The notes beneath the pieces are model-generated. The model worked only from the letters and a program-made list of their open reading frames with translations, did no database searches and was not told the origin of the DNA. A stretch of DNA of 29,218 bases. Source: Lysobacteraceae bacterium (GTDB lineage Bacteria > Pseudomonadota > Gammaproteobacteria > Xanthomonadales > Xanthomonadaceae). Below, in pieces: positions 24,069 to 29,218 of this stretch (within the stretch, counting starts at the first letter, position 1; the number at the start of each line of letters is the position of its first letter). A program made the position numbers and the translations under genes. The stretch spans positions 1 to 29,218 of the forward strand of contig JAGNNB010000001.1 in NCBI GenBank assembly GCA_017990865.1, written 5' to 3'.

Positions 24069-26177
24069 TTGGTCTTATCGCATTGCCGCGGCGCGATCGT
24101 CGCGGCGTTGTGCTGCCTCGCGACGAACGCGATCGCCGCACCCTTGCCGCGTTGCGCTGCGATCGACCCCAACGCGCTGCCGGATACGGCCAGTTGCCAG
24201 CGCCGTTTCTCCGCGATCGAACCGCCTGCGCTCTACGAGCAGGCGGACACGCTGATGAAAGCGGGGCATTTCGATGATGCCGCCGAAGCCTTGGCCTGCG
24301 CTTCCGCGCGCATCGCCGACGGTTCGGATGCGCATGCGCGCTACGAATGGATCCGCCGGCGGGGCGTGCTGTCCTATCGCAAAGAGGATCTGAAAGCGGC
24401 GCACACGCATTTCGACTGCGCGTTGAAGGTCGCCGAAAGCCTGCGCGATCGCCCGGCGATCGCCAAGCAATTGAGGAACAAGGGCAGCGTCCTGCGCCGG
24501 CTCGGCGAATACAAAGACGCTCTGGGCGCGCTGGAAGCCAGTCTGAAAATCATGCGCGAGGACGGCGATGCCGCCACCGGCGCCGTGCTCAACAACATCG
24601 GCGATGTGTATCGCGAAATCGAAGAGCCGACATCGGCCGAACAGTACTATCGCGACGCCATGGACGCCTACCGGCGACAAGGCGATGTCGTCGAGACCAA
24701 CCATGTCCTCGATAGCCTCAGTCTGCTGGCGTTGGAGCGCGGCGACACCAAGACCGCGACGCGCCAACTCAACACCGCATTGGAGGCCTATCGGCGAGCG
24801 GACAACTGGGAGTATCAGTTGCGGGTCTACACGCTGCTGATCCGCGCCGCGCTCATTGACGGCGATGTCGAACTCGCGAGGCGCTACAGCGCCGATGGCA
24901 CCGCCCTCGTCGAAACGCACGAATTACCGGTCCACGACGAATTCTATCTGTATTCGGCCCGCGCCGATCGCATCAGCGGGCGCGTCCAGTCCGCGGAGGT
25001 CAAGCTGCGCATACCGCTCGAACGCAAGCCCGAAAACGACGCGAACCATGCCGAGCTTCTGCTCGAGTTGGCGAAGACGCTGGAGCAGGGCGGCCGATAC
25101 GCCGAAGCGCTGGCGAGTATGCGCGAAGCCCGCGGATTCGATCTTCGCAACGCACGCAACAAGAACAACCGCGAACTCCATCGGCTGCGCATCCGTTTCG
25201 AAACCGCCGAGCGTGACCGCACCATCGCCCAATTGCGTCAGAGCAAGTTGATACTGTGGCTGATCGTCGCATCGGTGTTGGCCGCGTTGTTCGGCGTGTC
25301 GATTCTGTTCCTGCGTCGGCAACAGCGCACGCGCATCGCCGAGGCGGCGAATCGCGCGCGCTACGAGGAAATGCTGTTGCGTTACCGGCGCGAAGCCGAT
25401 GCGTTGAGCAGCGACCGCGACCTGCTGCAGGCCTTGTTGGACAGCCGCAGCGAAGCCTTGTGTCTGCTCGATGCCGATGGCCGGGTGCTCGCGGTCAACC
25501 GTGCGGCGCGTCCGCTGCTCGGCTCGGAACGCGGGCCTTCGATCGGCCATTCGCTGTCGGAATCGCTTTCGGCGGAAGACGCCGCCGCGCTGGCGGCCGC
25601 ATTGGAGCGCATGGAAGACGCCTCGACGCAGACGCTGAGGTTCGCGGCCGGCGATGGCCGCGGTGCGCTGCTGGTCGAATTATCGCAATGGGAGCAAGGC
25701 GACGGGTTGGTGGTGATGTCGCTCGATGCGAAGGGGAGCGATGGCATCATCGCAACGGATATCGAGGAGGCGTCTGCGCTATCGCACGCGCCATCGCCGC
25801 AGGAAACAGTCGTCGCGCCGACGAGCGTGTCTTCGACCGATGATGTCGATACGCGCGCCGCGTTCCGCCGCTTGTTGGTGGAACTGATGCTGGCGCTGAT
25901 CGAAGCCTGGGAGCGCAGCACCGGGACGAACCGCATCGAAATGGCCGAGCGCAGTCGGATCTGGAGCATCAATATCGACGACGGCCGCCTGCGCGCGCGC
26001 GCGATGGAGCGCTATCTGAATTTGTCGAAGCTGCCGCAGAACCCGCGCTGGCGCGATGTCCTGCGCACGGCGTATTACGTGATGGGCCAATGCCCGCTCG
26101 GCCCGCAGGAACGCGAAGAACTGCAACGCCAGGTGGATGCGGTCCTCGCATACACCCGGCGCAATGCGTTGGTTTGA
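24069..26177 (+). CDS. TPR-TM-PAS membrane sensor-like protein, paralogue 2
   Basis: The 702-aa protein has the same order as the gene at 18238: signal peptide (to about 23), TPR array (about 50-370; AVLNNIGDVYREIEEPTSAE is a typical unit), one membrane helix (about 393-417), coiled coil, PAS-like domain (about 440-535, LCLLDADGRVLAVNRAA), Ser/Thr/Ala-rich linker, and the C-terminal module (596-702, with IDDGRLRARAMERYL and NPRWRDVLRTAYYV). Cysteines 29, 43, 77 and 117 are shared with the paralogues. It starts with TTG at 24069, supported by AGGGGG about seven bases upstream and by immediate entry into the signal peptide; TGCTAGCAT at 24004-24012 could be an extended -10. It converges on the secreted-protein gene with only 23 bases between the stops. 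Confidence 0.87.
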   Translation: MVLSHCRGAIVAALCCLATNAIAAPLPRCAAIDPNALPDTASCQRRFSAIEPPALYEQADTLMKAGHFDDAAEALACASARIADGSDAHARYEWIRRRGVLSYRKEDLKAAHTHFDCALKVAESLRDRPAIAKQLRNKGSVLRRLGEYKDALGALEASLKIMREDGDAATGAVLNNIGDVYREIEEPTSAEQYYRDAMDAYRRQGDVVETNHVLDSLSLLALERGDTKTATRQLNTALEAYRRADNWEYQLRVYTLLIRAALIDGDVELARRYSADGTALVETHELPVHDEFYLYSARADRISGRVQSAEVKLRIPLERKPENDANHAELLLELAKTLEQGGRYAEALASMREARGFDLRNARNKNNRELHRLRIRFETAERDRTIAQLRQSKLILWLIVASVLAALFGVSILFLRRQQRTRIAEAANRARYEEMLLRYRREADALSSDRDLLQALLDSRSEALCLLDADGRVLAVNRAARPLLGSERGPSIGHSLSESLSAEDAAALAAALERMEDASTQTLRFAAGDGRGALLVELSQWEQGDGLVVMSLDAKGSDGIIATDIEEASALSHAPSPQETVVAPTSVSSTDDVDTRAAFRRLLVELMLALIEAWERSTGTNRIEMAERSRIWSINIDDGRLRARAMERYLNLSKLPQNPRWRDVLRTAYYVMGQCPLGPQEREELQRQVDAVLAYTRRNALV

Positions 26178-26200
26178 TCGCGCGCGGCGGCGCGGCCGCT

Positions 26201-26857
26201 TCAATCGCCTTTCTTGGGCGGTTGCACCTTGACCTGATCTCTGGGAATCGCCGTCGCCGGGCCGATCGATCGGCCACTCGTACAGACATAACAATCGCCT
26301 TGCAGCACGAAATCGCCGCCGACCGCGTTTTGGCTGGCGACGGCCTTGTAGGACGTGTGGTGATTGGCCGTGTCGTTGAATGCGGTGTAAGCCGGATCGG
26401 CTTTGAAATAGGCCTGTCCATTGCTGCCCGGGAGGCTATTGCAGATCTGACGAGCCAGCAGGGCCGAATAGTGCCACTCGTCGACGATGCCGCACCATGC
26501 GTCCGGTCCTTTCTCGTCGATAGGAACGCTGGTGATTGGCCCGTGTTCGCCGCTGTTAGCGACGGACAACCGCGCATTGCGTTGCGGGTTATCGATCACG
26601 GCGATCAGGTCCGCCAGTGTCGCGCGCTTGTGCTCGGTTTTTGCGATGGCGCTCGCGCCGGGCGGACGGGTGGCGAAGCGATGGACATTTCGGTATGCAT
26701 TCAACTCGGCGAGAGTGAATTGGAATTTGCCCACGACGACCCGCTTCGCGCCCCGGGCCTTGCATGTGGCGGGTTCGGCCGGGTCGTCCGCCAAGGCGGG
26801 CGCGGCGACGCCAAGCATCAGTGCGAGGCCGAGCAGACAGCGTAAAGGGTTGAACAT
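26201..26857 (-). CDS. Small secreted cysteine-rich protein, paralogue 2 (CGIVD family)
   Basis: The 218-aa product has a signal peptide (MFNPLRCLLGLALMLGVAAP, cleavage near ALA-DDP, residue 23). The mature part carries FQFTLAELNAYRNVH, CGIVDEWHYS, a Gln-Ile-Cys, FNDTANHH and GDCYVC, matching the minus-strand protein at 20455-21024 in order and spacing; overall similarity outside these motifs is modest. Compared with that copy it has an insertion of about 40 residues before CGIVD and lacks the Ala/Gln/Pro-rich stretch. AGGGGAG lies 6-12 bases before the ATG (26864-26870), fixing the start. It is convergent with the TPR-PAS gene and divergent from the exported gene at 27402. Function unknown; a secreted or periplasmic partner of the TPR protein is a hypothesis. 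Confidence 0.83.
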   Translation of the reverse strand: MFNPLRCLLGLALMLGVAAPALADDPAEPATCKARGAKRVVVGKFQFTLAELNAYRNVHRFATRPPGASAIAKTEHKRATLADLIAVIDNPQRNARLSVANSGEHGPITSVPIDEKGPDAWCGIVDEWHYSALLARQICNSLPGSNGQAYFKADPAYTAFNDTANHHTSYKAVASQNAVGGDFVLQGDCYVCTSGRSIGPATAIPRDQVKVQPPKKGD

Positions 26858-27401
26858 GAGCGACTCCCCTGTGGTTTGAGAGCGGCCAGTCTAGGCGGTG
26901 CCGTCCGCCGGTCGCCAGCGCTTTGCCGGGAATATCGCGGGAATGATGCGACGTAAGTCGTTGATGCGACGAGAGGTCGCTCGCTGCGCAGGCAACGTCT
27001 GCGCGCGAATCGCTCCGCGCAAGCGATCCAATCGCGCTTGGGAACCTCTGAACAATTCAGAGGTTCCGCGCGCCATGGATGGTGCGCTCGCGGATCAATC
27101 ACCCAAGTGATTGATCCGGCGGGAGCGGACTCAGGCTTGGCCTGAGTCCGCGACGTCTGAATCACGCCAGGATGGCGTTATTCAGACCCCTCCTCGGGCG
27201 CCGCGTTTGCCGTCGGCGGATCGAATCATGCCGTGCGTTTACCCGATCATTCCCGACTCGATCCTTACCCTCCGACAGACCGACGAATACGGTGCTGCCA
27301 CCGGATCGCACCGCGCATCGAGACGCATCGTCTCCCCAACGTCCTCTCGCGATCCGGCTCACCCATACGCCGCAATCGCGGCAACGTCAGGAGTAGTCGT
27401 G
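26858..27401. other. Divergent intergenic region (544 bases) holding a hairpin array
   Basis: This is the largest gene-free gap. The first 125 bases follow the ribosome-binding site of the minus-strand gene and presumably hold its promoter. Bases 26986-27187 are a run of seven hairpins (annotated separately). The remaining 214 bases lead into the exported protein gene at 27402; its frame remains open through them but no signal peptide or ribosome-binding site supports an earlier start. I see no RNA gene of a known class. Confidence 0.55.
26986..27187. repeat. Array of seven consecutive hairpins
   Basis: Stems in order: 26986-26991/26999-27004 (6 bp); 27009-27014/27022-27027 (6 bp); 27041-27052/27056-27067 (12 bp, loop CAA); 27068-27074/27081-27087 (7 bp with one G-T, loop ATGGAT); 27091-27102/27107-27118 (12 bp, loop CCAA); 27125-27136/27140-27151 (12 bp, loop TTG); 27155-27168/27174-27187 (14 positions, one mismatch, loop AGGAT). 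The last five follow one another with gaps of 0-6 bases. The ATGGAT-loop hairpin resembles the ATGGAC-loop hairpin at 22951-22970. Could act as RNA structure, bidirectional terminator, or a composite mobile repeat; none is demonstrated. Confidence 0.88.
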
Positions 27402-28121
27402 ATGACCACGCAGTCCCGTTCGATCGTCCCCGCCATCCCCGTCATGCCTGTCCGTCGCGCCGCACTCGCGGCCGTGCTCGGTCTGTTCGCGGGTCTCTCC
27501 ATGACCGCCGCGCCGCAGGTGCAGGCACAGGAAGCAGCGCCGGCACCGCCGCGCTCCGCCGGCGTGCGGCCTTTGCCCGATCAGAAGATCCCGACGTTGG
27601 GTTGCTGCCAGTGTTTGGGCGGGCAGACCAAGCTCGACCTCAGCACCATTCCGGGCAATTCATGGAAGGTCAACGGCGTGCCGGCCGCGTTCGTCACCCC
27701 GAAAAACGCCGCATGGAGCAACGATACCGGCGGCGCCAAGTGGATCGGCCCCAACGCCGCAGGCTCCGGTGGGAACAACACCACTTACCTCTACACGCTT
27801 CAGTTCAAAGTCGAAAAATGCACCATCCCGCAAACCATCGTGTTCAAAGGGAATTCGGCGGCCGCCGATAACTACATCAAAGTGTCGCTGACCGGCCCCA
27901 CCAGCGGCGGTCCGGTGCAGTGCAACGTCCCGGGCGGTTACTGCTTCACCGCCGCCAATCAGCTCAACAACTTCGCGGCTTGGCCGGTCGTGCCGGGCCT
28001 GTACACCTTGAACGTCGAGGTCAACAACATCAGCGGCCCGACCGGCATGTTCATCAACGCCTCGGTCGAGGGGCAATGCACGAAAGAGCCGGCCAAGCCG
28101 GAGAAAGGTCGGGACATCTGA
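27402..28121 (+). CDS. Exported beta-sandwich-like protein with Cys-Cys-Gln-Cys motif
   Basis: The 239-aa product has a long signal peptide (to about residue 43, ending AAPQVQAQ), a Pro/Ala linker, then LGCCQCLGGQTKLDLS. The rest reads like a beta-sandwich: KWIGPNAAGSGGNNTTYLYT, then a CTIPQTIVFKGNSAAADNYI strand pair and a final 'MFINASVEGQC'. The Trp-Ile ... Ala-Ala-Asp-Asn pattern resembles galactose-binding-like modules of surface proteins that I know only by pattern, so a ligand-binding role is inference. Seven cysteines in the mature part favour disulfides. The C-terminus is charged (KPEKGRDI). AGGAG (27389-27393) eight bases before the ATG supports the start. A terminator follows. Confidence 0.82.
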   Translation: MTTQSRSIVPAIPVMPVRRAALAAVLGLFAGLSMTAAPQVQAQEAAPAPPRSAGVRPLPDQKIPTLGCCQCLGGQTKLDLSTIPGNSWKVNGVPAAFVTPKNAAWSNDTGGAKWIGPNAAGSGGNNTTYLYTLQFKVEKCTIPQTIVFKGNSAAADNYIKVSLTGPTSGGPVQCNVPGGYCFTAANQLNNFAAWPVVPGLYTLNVEVNNISGPTGMFINASVEGQCTKEPAKPEKGRDI

Positions 28122-28149
28122 TTCGTTCGGCGATTCGCTCGCCGGTCAG

Positions 28150-28187
28150 AACGGGCGCTCTCCATGCGAGGGCGCCCGTTTCGTTTT
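28150..28187 (+). terminator. Probable terminator of the exported protein gene
   Basis: A perfect 9-bp stem (AACGGGCGC at 28150-28158 with GCGCCCGTT at 28172-28180) encloses a 13-base loop that itself can pair weakly. It is followed by TCGTTTT. It lies 28 bases after the stop at 28121. Confidence 0.75.
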
Positions 28188-28352
28188 CGCGCGCGTCTAC
28201 GCTACGGACAGCGGATCGCGAATCGCAGGACGTGTTTCCCGATATGCGTCGTGCTGGATAAGGCAGGAAATATCGCTCGATCGTTTACTCTTCCGCCCGA
28301 GAAGGTCGACCGTGTCCGCATCGGTCGAAGAATGGGCAGGAGAGTCGGGGCG

Positions 28353-29218
28353 GTGAGGATCGTTGCGAAACAGAGAAATTCGATCGTGCGATCGTCGACG
28401 GTCGCGACGCGGGTGGTCTTACTCGCCGCCGCGCTTTTGGTTCACGCGCCGAGCGCGCGCGCCGCGGGTGCCGTTTGCGATCGATTCGTGCGTGCCCCGG
28501 ATATCGACGCCATGCGATGCGCGCGCGAATTCGAGGTTGAGATGGGGGCGGATGCCGTCGAGCGCCTGCACGCGACGATTGATGCGCGGATCAAGGCCGG
28601 CGATTTCGAACGGGCGGGCGCTGCGCTGCATTGCACCCGCGCGCTCGCGGCCAGAGGCGATTGGCGCGACCGCTACGAAACGGTGCGCCGCGACGGCGTG
28701 CTGGAGTATCGCCAGGAACGCGTCCCCGAGGCGTTGCAAGCGTTCGAATGCGCCTTGGGCATCGCGGAGCGCAATGGCTTCCGCCCCGGCATCGCGAAGC
28801 AGTCCAAGAACATCGGCGCTGCGTTGATGCGGCTGGGTGACTTCCGCAGCGCGCAATCGGCGCTCGAACGCAGCTTGGCGATTCAGCGCGCCGACCGCAG
28901 TCCGGAAATCGGTTCTGTGCTAAACAATCTCGGTGATCTGTATCGGGAACAGGGCGACCAGAAAAACGCGCTGCGCTATTACGACGAAGCGATCGAGAAC
29001 TACCGGCGCGCGGGCGACGACATCGAAGTCGCGCATACGATGGAAACGATCAGCGTGATGGCGCTGGATCGCGGCGATACGCGCACGGCGGTCGCATTGC
29101 TGACGCGCGCGATGAGCGAGTTCCGTCACGATGGCCAGCGCCCGTATCGGCTGCGCGCCTACGCGGGTCTCGCGCGTGCGGCGCTGATCGACGGAGATGC
29201 CGACGCGGCCCGGCGTTG
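28353..29218 (+). CDS. TPR-TM-PAS family protein, paralogue 3 (cut by window edge)
   Basis: The first 288 codons are present and the frame is open at the window end. The GTG at 28353 has AGGAGA (28338-28343) about nine bases ahead and gives a basic N-terminus with a signal peptide (cleavage near SARAA, residues 34-38). The TPR array follows and matches the genes at 18238 and 24069 closely, for example RRDGVLEYRQERVPEALQAF and VLNNLGDLYREQGDQKNA. Cysteines 42, 56, 94 and 133 align with the conserved four. The membrane helix, PAS and C-terminal module would lie beyond the window and are only expected. The gene follows the terminator at 28150-28187, so it starts its own transcript. Confidence 0.85.
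   Translation, partial: MRIVAKQRNSIVRSSTVATRVVLLAAALLVHAPSARAAGAVCDRFVRAPDIDAMRCAREFEVEMGADAVERLHATIDARIKAGDFERAGAALHCTRALAARGDWRDRYETVRRDGVLEYRQERVPEALQAFECALGIAERNGFRPGIAKQSKNIGAALMRLGDFRSAQSALERSLAIQRADRSPEIGSVLNNLGDLYREQGDQKNALRYYDEAIENYRRAGDDIEVAHTMETISVMALDRGDTRTAVALLTRAMSEFRHDGQRPYRLRAYAGLARAALIDGDADAARR

Noticed and set aside
28363..28827. Plus-strand open frame of 154 codons at the window end
   Set aside because: It is out of frame with the TPR paralogue starting at 28353, which shows a signal peptide and clear family similarity.

Overview
The window is high-GC, densely coded DNA from a gammaproteobacterium, most likely family Xanthomonadaceae (Lysobacteraceae) and Lysobacter-like. 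The call rests on the divergent penicillin-binding protein 1A / pilMNOPQ arrangement, the codon use, and palindromic intergenic elements ending in TTTTTCAACAACCTG. The last point is from memory; no database was searched. Genus is not established.

Layout. (1) 1-5650: the start of mrcA on the minus strand, a 401-base divergent intergenic region, then the complete type IV pilus operon pilM-N-O-P-Q, closed by a strong UUCG-tetraloop terminator. (2) 5852-13242: a MoxR / DUF58 / DUF4381 / VWA (BatA-like) / VWA-TPR fusion (BatB+BatC-like) / BatD cluster. It shows 4-base start/stop overlaps from the DUF58 gene to the DUF4381 gene and on to BatA, a 1-base overlap between BatA and BatB/C, and a 4-base overlap into BatD. 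The BatB/C fusion carries 22 tandem Lys-Asn-Asp-Gln units. (3) 13354-18206: a dicarboxylate/amino acid:cation symporter, a small exported protein with its own terminator, transketolase, and a small 2-oxoglutarate/Fe(II) oxygenase. (4) 18238-29218: an accessory-looking region of poorly characterised exported and membrane genes.

Region 4 is the most unusual part. It holds three paralogous proteins (18238-20379, 24069-26177, and 28353 to the window end). The two complete copies have the order signal peptide, periplasmic TPR array, one membrane helix, coiled coil, PAS-like domain, and a highly conserved C-terminal module of about 100 residues that I cannot assign; the third is cut off within its TPR array. 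Each of the two complete copies is followed by a convergent minus-strand gene for a small secreted cysteine-rich protein (20455-21024 and 26201-26857). These two secreted proteins are also paralogues, sharing a Cys-Gly-Ile-Val-Asp motif, Phe-Asn-Asp and a C-terminal Cys-x-x-Cys. A two-gene cassette therefore appears to have been duplicated. The family looks like a transmembrane sensor with no recognisable kinase, cyclase or response-regulator output, plus a possible secreted partner.

The spaces in region 4 carry palindromic elements. A single 24-bp stem at 20406-20458 and a four-hairpin element at 22921-23080 share end sequences, and in both the terminal CTAG supplies the TAG stop codon of the neighbouring gene. 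A run of seven consecutive hairpins lies at 26986-27187. I saw no tRNA, rRNA, CRISPR array, transposase or integrase in the window.
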